In this document: positions 1-8,172 of the stretch, piece after piece | Numbering within the stretch: position 1 is the stretch's first letter | Layout of the letters: each line of letters begins with the position of its first letter | Assembly: GCA_002730555.1 (NCBI GenBank) | Contig: PCAM01000028.1 | Location: 62,001 to 126,000, forward strand | Direction: 5' to 3' | DNA length: 64,000 bases | Source of the DNA: Chloroflexota bacterium | Lineage (GTDB): Bacteria; Chloroflexota; Dehalococcoidia; Lucifugimonadales; Lucifugimonadaceae | Position numbers and translations under genes: made by a program | The notes under the pieces: generated by a model | Databases searched by the model: none | What the model was told of the DNA's origin: nothing | The model's input: the letters and a program-made list of their open reading frames with translations, nothing else

Positions 1-448
1 GACATTGCTCCCAGGTGATTTTGGCGTTGTGGTCTGAGCTGAACCCGCCGTCATCGATGTATTCGGCGACGCGATCCCCGGCGTTGCGGATCAACCCGTT
101 TTCGACCGCCTGCCCCGCCAGTGTGGCGATGTAGCTCTTAGTGGCGCTAAAGGTCACTTCAACGCTGGATGGTTCGCCGTACTCGCCGACGATATAGCCG
201 CCACGAATAACGAGTCCGGCCGGGGTGCTGCGTTTCTTGAGCGGACCAAGGACGCGGTCGTTGGGGTGCGCCACGCCTTTGGGCGCGCGATCGTGGAGAT
301 CCACCGGCCAGTTGATCTCGGTGGCCTCTGCGAACTTGAGGGCATCCGCTAGCGCGGCCGGGTCGAAACCGAGTGCGCCCGGTTCGCGTCGCTCCCACTC
401 GCCTTTTGGTGGGATGTAGCCAATTGCGGGTTCAGATGAGGTGCTCAT
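1..448 (-). CDS. Serine hydrolase, beta-lactamase (class C) family, partial N-terminal part
   Basis: The frame opens with ATG at 448 and runs off the left edge, giving the first 149 residues. A Ser-x-x-Lys motif (SATK, about residues 101-104) follows a short beta-strand (LVIRGGYIVGEYG), as in class C beta-lactamase/esterase-type serine hydrolases, where this Ser is the nucleophile. Members hydrolyse esters, amides or D-peptides; the sequence does not show which. There is no obvious signal peptide at the N-terminus, so a cytoplasmic enzyme is possible. The C-terminal Tyr and KTG-like motifs lie outside the window. The family call is fairly sure, the substrate unknown. Confidence 0.75.
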   Translation of the reverse strand, partial: MSTSSEPAIGYIPPKGEWERREPGALGFDPAALADALKFAEATEINWPVDLHDRAPKGVAHPNDRVLGPLKKRSTPAGLVIRGGYIVGEYGEPSSVEVTFSATKSYIATLAGQAVENGLIRNAGDRVAEYIDDGGFSSDHNAKITWEQC

Positions 449-631
449 TCAATTCTCCACTGGGCGGGCGTGTGGTTCGGATCAGGAGTAATAACTACTG
501 GTGGGCGCACCGTTCGACGGGATTATCGCCCAAGATGGCGACGAGTGGTGAATGCGTTGCTGGACTCATATCTCAACAACACCGTAAGGGCGGCTGACTA
601 TCCGCCCGAGGGCGGGCCGCTGCCCGCACCG

Positions 632-2299
632 TTAAACAACCCCGTCGATCACGACATCAAGCAGAGCCGGCTTCCCGGACGCAAACGCGCGTTCCAGCGC
701 CGGGCCTATTTCCGATGGGTCCGTTATCCGCTCGCCGTGGACGCCCAATCCTTGTGCCACGACGGACAAGTCGAACGGCGTCGGGAAGTCCATGTACAGG
801 TAGTTGCTGCCCGGTTCCGGCTCCTTGAGGACGTCCCGCTTGTAGATGTCCATGTTGGTCTTGAGCACCCGGTATGCGCCGTTGTCCAGCACGACCACCA
901 CCGCCGGGATGTTGTCGTTGGCGGCCGACCACAGCCCTTGGATGGTCATCATCGCCCCGCCGTCACCGAGTATCCCCAGCACGGGGCGGTCTGGGTTCGC
1001 CAGCTTGGTGCCGAGCGTCGCCCCGAGGCCCCAGCCGAAGGAACCGCTCTTTTTGGATACCAGCTCGTCCGGGGTGAGCGACTGCATGAAGTGGTTGAAG
1101 GAGAATCGGTGGCTTGACGAGTCGTCTACCACGATGGTGCGGGCGGGAAGGGCACCTGCGATCTCTGCCAGCGCCCGGTCCGGCGACATCGGGATGTTGT
1201 TCCACTTCGCTTTCGCCGCGGTGGCGTAACGCTCACGCGCCTCCGTCCTGACGCTCGCGATCAGTTCAGCGCGTTCGGCGGCGGCGGCCCGTGCCTCGTC
1301 CGTCATAAACGTTTCAAGTGCGTTTGCAAGCTCGGCCAGCGCCAGCTTCGGGCTTGCGACAATCCCGATATCGGTCGGCTCAGACTTGCCCACGGCCCCA
1401 GGACGCTGGTCGATGTGGATCACCGTGGCCGATTCCGGCATGAGCACGTCGGAGAAATAAAACAGGTCGGCAAAAACCTCCGCTCCCACGGCCAGCAGGG
1501 CGTCGGCCTCGTCGAGAAGTTGGCGGTGTTCACGGCGTCGCGTGGCGAGAACGCCCATGTATTGCGGATGGTTCGTCGGGAAACTGACCTCCGAGCCGCG
1601 CGTCGTGTAAACGGGAAGCCCAAGAAGCTCAGCGACGCGCACCGCCTCATCTACGGCGTCGGACTTGGCGACGCGATTGCCGAGCAACATCAGGGCGCGC
1701 CGGGAACTCGCCAGTACGTCCGCCATACGACCCAGCGCCGCGGGGTCCGGCGCGCTCGACGTGTACATCGGCTTTGACGGTACGATGTTCATCTCGGCCA
1801 TGCCGTCCAATGCGTTACCGGCCAGACCTACGTACACAGGCCCTTTGGGTTCGGCGTTGGCCTCGTTGAAGGCGCGGCGCAGCACGCTCGGCATCTGGTC
1901 CGGGTGAGTGACCTCTACCGACCACTTGGTAACCGGCCGCACCAGCGCCGGTAGGTCGGCCCGGAACTCGGCCAGCTTCCGGGTGTCGTAGTTGCCGGAC
2001 ACCACCACCATCGGCGTGCCGTCGTTCAGCGCGTCGATCATCAGGCTGATGCCGTTTGCCAGCCCGGAGTCGATGTGAAGCTGGACGAACGCGGCTTTGT
2101 TGGTAGCCTGAGCGTAGCCGTCGGCCATCCCCACGGCGACGCCTTCTTGCAGGGTCAGGATGTAGCGCAGATCCGGGTAGTCTTCCAGCGCGTCAAGGAA
2201 GGGCGATTCGCTGGTGCCGGGATTGCCGAAGATGTGGGTGACACCCTCGGCCCGGAGCATTTCAAGCAGAGCTTTCTTGCCGGTCATTCTTGTGGACAT
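632..2299 (-). CDS. Thiamine-diphosphate-dependent enzyme, acetolactate synthase/benzoylformate decarboxylase-like
   Basis: This 555-residue protein has the three-domain plan of the TPP-enzyme family: an N-terminal Pyr domain with the motif FGNPGTSE and the activating Glu52 (TLQEG), a central domain (about 185-330), and a C-terminal PP domain with the TPP/Mg motif GDGG at 445 and LDNGAYR about 27 residues later. Such enzymes decarboxylate 2-oxo acids or ligate the aldehyde product; the substrate cannot be read from sequence. The start at 2299 (MSTRMTGKK) is chosen because a near-copy at 62369 begins at the equivalent place. The frame stays open upstream for 138 more codons into a decayed hydrolase, so automatic callers may give a false fused start at 2713. 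It is not the biosynthetic ilvB, which is at 13974-15659. Confidence 0.85.
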   Translation of the reverse strand: MSTRMTGKKALLEMLRAEGVTHIFGNPGTSESPFLDALEDYPDLRYILTLQEGVAVGMADGYAQATNKAAFVQLHIDSGLANGISLMIDALNDGTPMVVVSGNYDTRKLAEFRADLPALVRPVTKWSVEVTHPDQMPSVLRRAFNEANAEPKGPVYVGLAGNALDGMAEMNIVPSKPMYTSSAPDPAALGRMADVLASSRRALMLLGNRVAKSDAVDEAVRVAELLGLPVYTTRGSEVSFPTNHPQYMGVLATRRREHRQLLDEADALLAVGAEVFADLFYFSDVLMPESATVIHIDQRPGAVGKSEPTDIGIVASPKLALAELANALETFMTDEARAAAAERAELIASVRTEARERYATAAKAKWNNIPMSPDRALAEIAGALPARTIVVDDSSSHRFSFNHFMQSLTPDELVSKKSGSFGWGLGATLGTKLANPDRPVLGILGDGGAMMTIQGLWSAANDNIPAVVVVLDNGAYRVLKTNMDIYKRDVLKEPEPGSNYLYMDFPTPFDLSVVAQGLGVHGERITDPSEIGPALERAFASGKPALLDVVIDGVV

Positions 2300-2502
2300 G
2301 GGTGCGGATGATACGCTCTGAACTCTCCCAGATTCAGGCGGTTTGAAACCGCGTTCATCCAATTGGAGCCAGTTGAATTGGACTCGAAAACTATCGGCAG
2401 ATTCGATAATCCGTACTACACGATCGGATCGGCCGAGCTGCGATTTCTGATGGAGATTTTCGCCTGGGTCGCCGCACCGTGGTGGGTGTGGAAGGTTTCG
2501 GG

Positions 2503-2782
2503 ATCCATCTACCCCGAGTGCGTCGAGCAACCCGCGTAGATCCCCTGAGAGGGAATAGGGAGTGTCCAGTTGCCGGATCGACTTGTCGTGGCCTCGTGCG
2601 TCGTAACGGATGGCGCGGTAGTTAGCGGCCAGGGTTGCGAACTGGCCGTCCCAGCTGCGGGTGTCGAGGGTGAGGCCGTGGACCAACACGACCGGCTGAC
2701 CCGCGCCAGCCATCTCGTAATAGAGCTACGTTCCGTTCATGTCAGCGTAGCCGGAGGTGAAGCCGGGCAGGAAGGACGCCAT
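2503..2782 (-). pseudogene. Alpha/beta hydrolase N-terminal remnant
   Basis: Read from ATG at 2782 the frame gives MNGT, an in-frame TAG, then [28 protein letters not shown] and YDARGHDKS. This is the characteristic beginning of a small alpha/beta hydrolase (oxyanion HG motif, RGHG-like turn). The stop codon sits where family members usually have Arg or another residue in an NGT-x-LYYE context. The similarity ends near 2505 at LLDALGVDG, just before the expected nucleophile elbow GHSMGG, which is absent. About 95 residues of a roughly 270-residue enzyme remain. It is therefore a nonsense-mutated, 3'-truncated gene. The space from here to 2299 holds no recognisable gene. Confidence 0.75.
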
Positions 2783-2817
2783 CTGAGTCTGAATCTTTCA
2801 ACGGTGGGTGGTGGGTT

Positions 2818-4560
2818 CTATGCGTCTGCGAGCCGGAACGGTTCTGCCGCGCGTGCGCCTACCGGCAGACCGGACGGCAGGCGCACGTCCAGCACGTACG
2901 GGCGTTTCTCTTTCTCCACGATCGCCAGTCCGTTGGTGATGGCCTCCGCAACCTTTGCTTCGTCGTCCACGCGCTCGCCCTCCAGGCCGTAGGCGCGCGC
3001 CAGTCCAAGAGGATCGATACCCTCAAGCCCGACCCCGGCGAACTGACCGGTCTCGGTCATGACACCGCCAGCCGCAGCGAAGAGCGTTGAGACGATGCCG
3101 TAAGCGGCGTTGTTCGGGATGATGTAGAGGACCGGTATGCCGTGGGCGACGGCGGTCCAGAATACGTTGTCGGAGTAGTAGACCGAGCCGTCGCCGACCA
3201 GCCCGATCACCGGCGTGTTCGGCGCCGCGACTTTCGTCCCGGCGGCTGCGCCCATGCCCCATCCCTCGGACTCGCCGGGTCGTCTCAGGTGCGTGTTTAC
3301 CCCGCCGCCTTCGACCTCTGCGATGCACTCAAGCTGTATCGCGAACTGCTCGGAAGTGATGATGCCACCGCCGATGCGCGCCATCTCTTGTTCGATGGCG
3401 TCCAGCAGCACGAGCGGCCGCACACGCCCGGGGACGACGTGGTCGCCGCCCGGTTGCAACACAGCCCGGCGAGCCGCGCGCAACGCAGCCGAGTGGCCCT
3501 GCGCCGACTTGCGGCGGTCCGCGTATTCGTCCTCATCGCCATCGCTTGCGTTGCGTGAAATTTCCAACAGCCGGCTGATCGCTTTGCCCTCGTCGGCAAC
3601 GATGCCGTTGTCCAGCGATGGGAAGTTCTGAAGGTTCGCTACGTCCGAACCGATCGCGAACACGGACTCAGCCGATTTCAACGCGGCGAAGTCCCCGGGA
3701 GTTCCGGCCCCGGTGTGGCGGACGCCGATGGCGAGGATGCAGTCAGGCTTGACGGTCGTTGCCGCCGGTCCAAAAGGCCCGCAGTGGAGCTGGTGCGCGA
3801 TGGGAACGCCGATCAGGTCCGGCGATGCGACCGCCACCGCAGCGCCGTAATGCTCCGCAAGCGCCGTGACGGCCTGGGAAGCGCCGCTCTTCCCGATGCC
3901 GTCGCCGACGTACAGCAGCGGCCGCTCGGCGGCGTCTAAAGCGGCCGCTATCTGGATCAGGTCGGAGTCGTCGGCGTAACCGGAACGGATCGCCGGCGCA
4001 CGGGATTCGATGATGTCCACCGTCACCGGTCCGGCGTCCAGAAGCCGATCGTAAACGGCCAGATGTACCGGCCCAGTGGGGGCTGCAGTCGCTACCTTTA
4101 TGGCGCGTTCGATAGCCTCGGGAAGGCCTTCGGATTCGATGATCGACCAGGCGGCTTTGGTGAACGGCGCCGACAGGTGTGTGGGGCCGAAGTCGTGGTC
4201 GATGTTCAGCATCACGGAGTCGGCGAAACTGCCGGTGTCGCCGTGAAACGAGATCACCACGACGGGGAGGCCGCCGTTCCATGCGTTGAACAACTGGCCG
4301 AGCGACTGTGCCAGTCCAGCCCCGAGGTGGACCACCATCACTGCGGGGTCGCCTTGTACCTGCGCGTAACCACCGGCCATCGCCGCTACCGGGCCTTCGT
4401 GCAACGCAAGAATGCCGTTCACGTCTGGGTTGCTGTGGAGGGCGTCGAAGAACATCGCCTCGCGTGACCCGGAGTTGTAGAACACGTACTTCACGCCGGA
4501 CGCAGCGAGCTGCTCCACCATCACCTGGGACGGGTTGCCGGTGAACTGGCGTGTCGACAT
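2818..4560 (-). CDS. Thiamine-diphosphate-dependent enzyme, divergent paralog
   Basis: This 580-residue protein has the TPP-enzyme layout: an N-terminal Pyr domain with the conserved Glu55 (LALHEG), a middle domain, and a C-terminal PP domain with GDGS at 456 and the closing Asn pair at 483-484 (YIIPNNAAYG). It is only distantly like the neighbour at 632: the usual NPGTSE loop is NSGSRE here, and the end is longer. The start at 4560 (MSTRQFTGN) is preferred over an upstream ATG at 4626 because the family alignment begins here. It is codirectional with the gene at 632 but separated from it by a hydrolase remnant. A decarboxylase or carboligase of a 2-oxo acid is likely; the substrate is unknown. 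Confidence 0.82.
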   Translation of the reverse strand: MSTRQFTGNPSQVMVEQLAASGVKYVFYNSGSREAMFFDALHSNPDVNGILALHEGPVAAMAGGYAQVQGDPAVMVVHLGAGLAQSLGQLFNAWNGGLPVVVISFHGDTGSFADSVMLNIDHDFGPTHLSAPFTKAAWSIIESEGLPEAIERAIKVATAAPTGPVHLAVYDRLLDAGPVTVDIIESRAPAIRSGYADDSDLIQIAAALDAAERPLLYVGDGIGKSGASQAVTALAEHYGAAVAVASPDLIGVPIAHQLHCGPFGPAATTVKPDCILAIGVRHTGAGTPGDFAALKSAESVFAIGSDVANLQNFPSLDNGIVADEGKAISRLLEISRNASDGDEDEYADRRKSAQGHSAALRAARRAVLQPGGDHVVPGRVRPLVLLDAIEQEMARIGGGIITSEQFAIQLECIAEVEGGGVNTHLRRPGESEGWGMGAAAGTKVAAPNTPVIGLVGDGSVYYSDNVFWTAVAHGIPVLYIIPNNAAYGIVSTLFAAAGGVMTETGQFAGVGLEGIDPLGLARAYGLEGERVDDEAKVAEAITNGLAIVEKEKRPYVLDVRLPSGLPVGARAAEPFRLADA

Positions 4561-4632
4561 GGTTGTGATTCTCCTGTTGTCCGGGTGTTGTTCAGGTACT
4601 GGATCTGTTGTCGAAGGGATGGACAATAACTC

Positions 4633-5163
4633 TTACGAGATCGGTTTCGATTGTGTCCCAACCGTAGAAACAAGCCGGGCGCCATTCCATGTGAACGTTC
4701 CCAGATACAGCGTTTCCGGAAATCCGCGATCACGGTCGTCCCACACCCGGGTCCATACGCCATGTTGTGGGAATGCCGGTATTTCAAGCGTTTCGGCGCG
4801 CTCAACGAACCGTCGCTCGACGAACCACTCTGTCTCCTCGGAAGTCATGCCGCCGAGGTCGTCCAGGGAACCTCCGACCGCAGTTGCTTCGAAGTACATG
4901 TGGGGCCGGATCATATTTCCATCGACGACGTGACACAGATAGCGAAAAGGTCCCGGCTCCACGATGAGACCGGTCTCTTCCCTGAGTTCACGAACAAGGC
5001 AGTTATTCAAGGATTCGCCCGGCTCGCTGCCGCCGCCCGGTATTTGCCAGTGATCGCCCTCTTCTGGAGGGTTGAACCGGACCAACAGCAACGAGTTGCC
5101 GTCAAACACAAGTCCGCGGCAACGGGGCAGCCCTATTTCGAAGGTGTTGTCGTTCAACGTCAT
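4633..5163 (-). CDS. Nudix hydrolase
   Basis: This 176-residue protein contains a complete Nudix box: Gly44, Glu50 and RELREETGL at 58-66, which matches G-x5-E-x7-REUXEEXGU. Such enzymes hydrolyse nucleoside diphosphates linked to another group (X) and need Mg bound by the Glu cluster. The strand before it (LVFDGNSLLLVRF) and the HWQIPGGG segment are typical of MutT/ADP-ribose-pyrophosphatase-like members. It lies about 70 bases upstream of the TPP gene at 2818 in the same orientation and could be cotranscribed with it. The particular substrate is unknown. Confidence 0.85.
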   Translation of the reverse strand: MTLNDNTFEIGLPRCRGLVFDGNSLLLVRFNPPEEGDHWQIPGGGSEPGESLNNCLVRELREETGLIVEPGPFRYLCHVVDGNMIRPHMYFEATAVGGSLDDLGGMTSEETEWFVERRFVERAETLEIPAFPQHGVWTRVWDDRDRGFPETLYLGTFTWNGARLVSTVGTQSKPIS

Positions 5164-5324
5164 CCCTTGTGACTACGGCGGGCCAGCCGGTGGCTCTGTT
5201 GACCGGTTCTTTCCTGACGCCGGGATGATAGGCGATAAATCCCGTCGGTGGGACGTTGAACCGGCTCTCTTAATTTGCGCGCCGTCGCGCGTTCGGGTCT
5301 ACTGCTCCGTTGCCGGGAGTGAAC

Positions 5325-5522
5325 ATGAATACAAACAGGCTGAACGGGATAGAGGCCATCTTTCTCGATGACGGCGGCGTGATGAGCGGCAACGAACGCC
5401 TGGCCCCACAGTACACGACGATCATGGACGACTATCTCGCCGCCCGTCTGGGAGGCGAGCCGTCGCAGTGGTCGGACGCCAACGCCGCGATCGTTGTCCG
5501 GCACATGGCGTGGCTCGACTAG
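5325..5522 (+). pseudogene. HAD-family hydrolase N-terminal fragment
   Basis: The ATG at 5325 follows a plausible ribosome site (GGGAGTG). The 65 residues begin IEAIFLDDGGVMS, which resembles HAD motif I (a DxD-like loop after a hydrophobic strand), and continue into the first cap helices (LAPQYTTIMDDYLA). The frame stops at TAG 5520-5522, whereas HAD phosphatases are 200-250 residues long. After the stop the frame still reads FPEPRHYETF up to the end of the convergent gene at 5559, so a nonsense mutation followed by deletion is likely. Motifs II to IV are absent, so it should not be catalytic. Confidence 0.55.
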
Positions 5523-5558
5523 TTTCCTGAGCCGAGACATTATGAGACATTCCGAGGC

Positions 5559-6152
5559 TCAGACTCGTACCAGCTCGTGCTCGACGTAGAAGCGATTCAG
5601 CGCCTTTGCGGACTTCAGCCGGATGATGCGCAGCCCGGAACCGTACTCCCGGATCATGTTCTCGCGTCGATACAGTGTCTCCCGGTGATGAAAGAGCCGC
5701 CTTTTCAGCAGGTACAGGAGCAGGGAATCCCGACTGAAGAACGCCTTGCCCCAGGTCTCGTAGTTATCACCGCAGATTCGCTGCTTGTCACGGACCCGTT
5801 TGATGGTGCGCTTGAACACTCGACCAAAGGTCGTCCTGAACGGCAGTTCCAGCCAGATCAGCGTGTCCGCGTGTCCAAGCGCCTCGGCCCCGAGAGCGCC
5901 GAGGTACTGGCCATCAACGATCCAGCCTTCCTCACAGACGGCCAGAGTGTCGGTGACCAGTTTACGGAACTCGCCCGGGTCGCGCTCCTCCCAGCTGGGC
6001 TTATGGAACAGCGCGTCCAGCTCCACGACCGGGAGATCGAGTTTGGCGCCGAGCGCGTGGGACAGCGTCGTCTTGCCACCCCCGCCCCACAGAAGGATTC
6101 TCCTGCCAAGGGGACTGGCAGTGGGGTCCGTCACGGATGTCGTTGATCGCAC
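5559..6152 (-). CDS. P-loop NTPase, adenylate-kinase-like / topology-modulation (FlaR) type
   Basis: This 197-residue protein starts with a short strand and a P-loop (ILLWGGGGKTTLS), followed by LDLPVVELDALFHKP and the GWIVDGQY strand. This order is typical of the small kinase-like proteins annotated as DNA topology modulation protein FlaR or adenylate-kinase-like. A basic lid-like helix (RVFKRTIKRVRDKQR) and a C-terminal IRLKSAKALNRFY region complete the fold. The P-loop is odd: the first Gly of GxxxxGK[ST] is replaced by Leu, because the run before Lys is WGGGG. It probably binds and transfers a nucleotide phosphate, but the acceptor is unknown. It converges on the HAD fragment. Confidence 0.65.
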   Translation of the reverse strand: MRSTTSVTDPTASPLGRRILLWGGGGKTTLSHALGAKLDLPVVELDALFHKPSWEERDPGEFRKLVTDTLAVCEEGWIVDGQYLGALGAEALGHADTLIWLELPFRTTFGRVFKRTIKRVRDKQRICGDNYETWGKAFFSRDSLLLYLLKRRLFHHRETLYRRENMIREYGSGLRIIRLKSAKALNRFYVEHELVRV

Positions 6153-6180
6153 ACGATACCCTCACTGGAACGTTGGGCGA

Positions 6181-6346
6181 GGGCGTATTGGCATACGCCC
6201 CTATGTGGGGGGTACCCCTATGACAAATCACACCCTCTCCCAGTGGGAGAGGGTTGGGGTGAGGGAGGTCAAAGGTTTTCGCTGGATCGTTGTGTCCTGA
6301 CCGGACTGTGCGCTGGTGAAGGTCCCTCGGCTACGCTCGGGATGAC
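6181..6346. repeat. Cluster of three dispersed repeat types
   Basis: The space downstream of leuB holds three short repeats that recur elsewhere in the window. At 6181-6205 is GGGCGTATTGGCATACGCCC, a palindrome related to copies near 29622, 38785 and 44852. At 6231-6268 is a CCCTCTCCC/GGGAGAGGG palindrome followed by TTGGGGTGAGGG. At 6319-6346 is CCCTCGGCTACGCTCGGG followed by ATGAC, related to copies near 17719 and 38878. No coding frame with protein character is seen. The palindromes may act as transcript 3' ends for the ilv-leu operon. Confidence 0.6.
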
Positions 6347-6368
6347 GCACCAAAACACCCGAAGGGCC

Positions 6369-7481
6369 CTAGCCGCCGACGGCGCTCGCCACCATGTCGC
6401 CGAACTGTACGGTGCCGATGCACTTGTCGCCTTCGCTGGCGATGTCGCGCGTCCGGAAGCCCTCTGCCATCACTGCGTCCACGCCCTTTTCGATGGAGTC
6501 AGCCTCTTCGTGGAGACCGAACGACCAGCGCAGCATGATCGCGCTGCTCAGCAGTGACGCCACCGGGTTGGCAACGCCGTGGCCGGAGATGTCCGGCGCG
6601 CTGCCGTGGATGGGCTCGTACAGGGCCGGCTTGCCGCCGCGCCGCCGTCGTACGCCCTTTTTCGGGGGCGGGCTGGTCAGGCTGGCGGACGGGAGCATTC
6701 CCATCGACCCTGACAGCACCGAAGCCTCGTCGGACAGGATGTCGCCAAAAGTATTCTCGGTGACGATCACGTCAAACTGCGCCGGGTTGGTGATCAATTG
6801 CATAGCGGCATTATCCACGAGCACGTGGTCCAGCTCCACATCTCGGTACTCGTGGTGGAGTTCGATCGTGATCTCGCGCCAGAGCCGCCCGGACTCCAGG
6901 ACGTTGGCTTTGTCCACGGACGTCAGCTTTTTGCGGCGGTTGCGCGCCATCTCAAATCCAACCCGCACGACGCGTTCGATCTCCTTCTCGGTGTACGAGA
7001 GGGTGTCGACGGCCCTGCGACCGCGGGCGTTTTCCCAACGCTTCTTCGGACGGCCAAAATACAGGCCGCCGGTGAGCTCCCGAAGGATGACCATGTCCAC
7101 GCCCTGCAGTTGATCCTCGCGGAGGGGAGAGGCGTGGGCGAGCTCTGGGTAAACCTTGATCGGGCGAACGTTTGCGAAAAGGCCAAGCTCCTTACGGATG
7201 TGGAGGATGCCATCCTCGGGCCTCGTCTTCGCCCGCGGATCGTCCCACTTTGGACCGCCGACAGCGCCGAACAGGATGGCGTCGCAACCCAGGATCGTGT
7301 CCATCGTCTTATCGGGGATAGGCGTGCCGAACTTGTCTATCGCACAGCCTCCCATGACGCCCGTTCTCCAAGTGAAATCATGCCCGTAGCGGCGTCCCAC
7401 GGCGTCGAGCACTTTCACGGATTCAGCCGTTACTTCCGGGCCGATGCCGTCTCCACCGATGACAGCGATCTTGAGTTCCAA
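6369..7481 (-). CDS. leuB: 3-isopropylmalate dehydrogenase
   Basis: This 370-residue enzyme oxidises and decarboxylates (2R,3S)-3-isopropylmalate to 2-oxoisocaproate with NAD+ in leucine synthesis. Visible family marks are IAVIGGDGIGPEV at the start, the substrate-binding Arg region (RELTGGLYFG), Lys191, Asp223, the metal-binding DILSDEAS (247-254) and the NAD-binding GSAPDI (293-298). It is the last gene of the ilv-leu operon and begins 22 bases after leuD stops. Between GMLPSASL and GKPALYEP it carries an extra stretch at about 269-283 (SPPPKKGVRRRRGG) that is Pro-rich then strongly basic. Usual LeuB proteins have only a few residues here, next to the NAD site. Otherwise length and motifs are normal. 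Confidence 0.96.
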   Translation of the reverse strand: MELKIAVIGGDGIGPEVTAESVKVLDAVGRRYGHDFTWRTGVMGGCAIDKFGTPIPDKTMDTILGCDAILFGAVGGPKWDDPRAKTRPEDGILHIRKELGLFANVRPIKVYPELAHASPLREDQLQGVDMVILRELTGGLYFGRPKKRWENARGRRAVDTLSYTEKEIERVVRVGFEMARNRRKKLTSVDKANVLESGRLWREITIELHHEYRDVELDHVLVDNAAMQLITNPAQFDVIVTENTFGDILSDEASVLSGSMGMLPSASLTSPPPKKGVRRRRGGKPALYEPIHGSAPDISGHGVANPVASLLSSAIMLRWSFGLHEEADSIEKGVDAVMAEGFRTRDIASEGDKCIGTVQFGDMVASAVGG

Positions 7482-7503
7482 TATTCTTCTCCGACTTCAC
7501 CAG

Positions 7504-8160
7504 TTACCAGCGTGCTGGGTGGGCCTGTTCAAATTCGGTAATAGCTTCGTTATTTTGGAGCGAGCGCTCGATCTCGTCGAGGCCCTTTACCAGCGATTCG
7601 CGGCGGAACGGCTCCATCGTGAACGATTCCGAGAATCCCTCGTCGTCGTAAACGCACTGGCCCTCAACGTCCACCGTCAGGCTGTAGCCTGGATTCCGGA
7701 GCGCGCGAGCCATGATGGTGTCCACGCCGGCCTGCGAGAGGATGATCGGCGCCATCCCGTTCTGGAAGCAGTTGTTGCGGAAGATATCGCCAAAACTCGG
7801 GGCGATGACGGCTACAAAGCCGTATTCCTTCAGTGCCCACGGCGCGTGCTCACGCGACGAGCCGGATCCAAAGTTCGGTCCGGACACCAGGATCGGCGCG
7901 CCCTGGTACACAGCCTTGTTCAAGATGAAATCAGGGTTCGGGACGCCGTCTTCCAGATATCGCCAATTGAAGAACGCGAACTCACCGAAGCCGGTCCGCT
8001 TTATGCGCTTCAAGAACTGCTTTGGGATCACCTGGTCCGTGTCTACGTTCGCCCTGTCGAGCGGCGCGACGACCCCGGTCACTTTCTTAAGAGGTTCCAA
8101 TTTTCTGTCCTGTAGATCAGTTCCGGGGGAAGTGGCGTATCGGTTGCCGAATCTTCCCAT
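7504..8160 (-). CDS. leuD: 3-isopropylmalate dehydratase small subunit
   Basis: LeuD is the small subunit that with LeuC interconverts 2- and 3-isopropylmalate. Typical segments are [32 protein letters not shown]-like ([15 protein letters not shown]) and [12 protein letters not shown]. The frame gives 218 residues from ATG 8160, but family proteins usually start a few residues before [12 protein letters not shown] at 8100 with AGGACAG upstream is an alternative start giving about 198 residues, close to the usual length. It lies between a DUF4328 membrane gene and leuB in the T-box-controlled operon. Identity is certain; only the start is open. Confidence 0.94.
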   Translation of the reverse strand: MGRFGNRYATSPGTDLQDRKLEPLKKVTGVVAPLDRANVDTDQVIPKQFLKRIKRTGFGEFAFFNWRYLEDGVPNPDFILNKAVYQGAPILVSGPNFGSGSSREHAPWALKEYGFVAVIAPSFGDIFRNNCFQNGMAPIILSQAGVDTIMARALRNPGYSLTVDVEGQCVYDDEGFSESFTMEPFRRESLVKGLDEIERSLQNNEAITEFEQAHPARW

Positions 8161-8172
8161 CTGGTTGAGTTC

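Noticed and set aside
2309-2540. Plus-strand frame reading [19 protein letters not shown] and [17 protein letters not shown]
   Set aside because: It has protein-like composition but no ATG/GTG/TTG with a ribosome site at its beginning, ends after about 75 codons, and lies antisense to the decayed hydrolase and TPP leader. It could be a relic, but I cannot support a gene.
632-4560. Interpretation of the two left TPP genes as biosynthetic acetolactate synthase
   Set aside because: No small subunit is adjacent and the genuine ilvB-ilvN pair is present at 13384-15659 under the leucine T-box.
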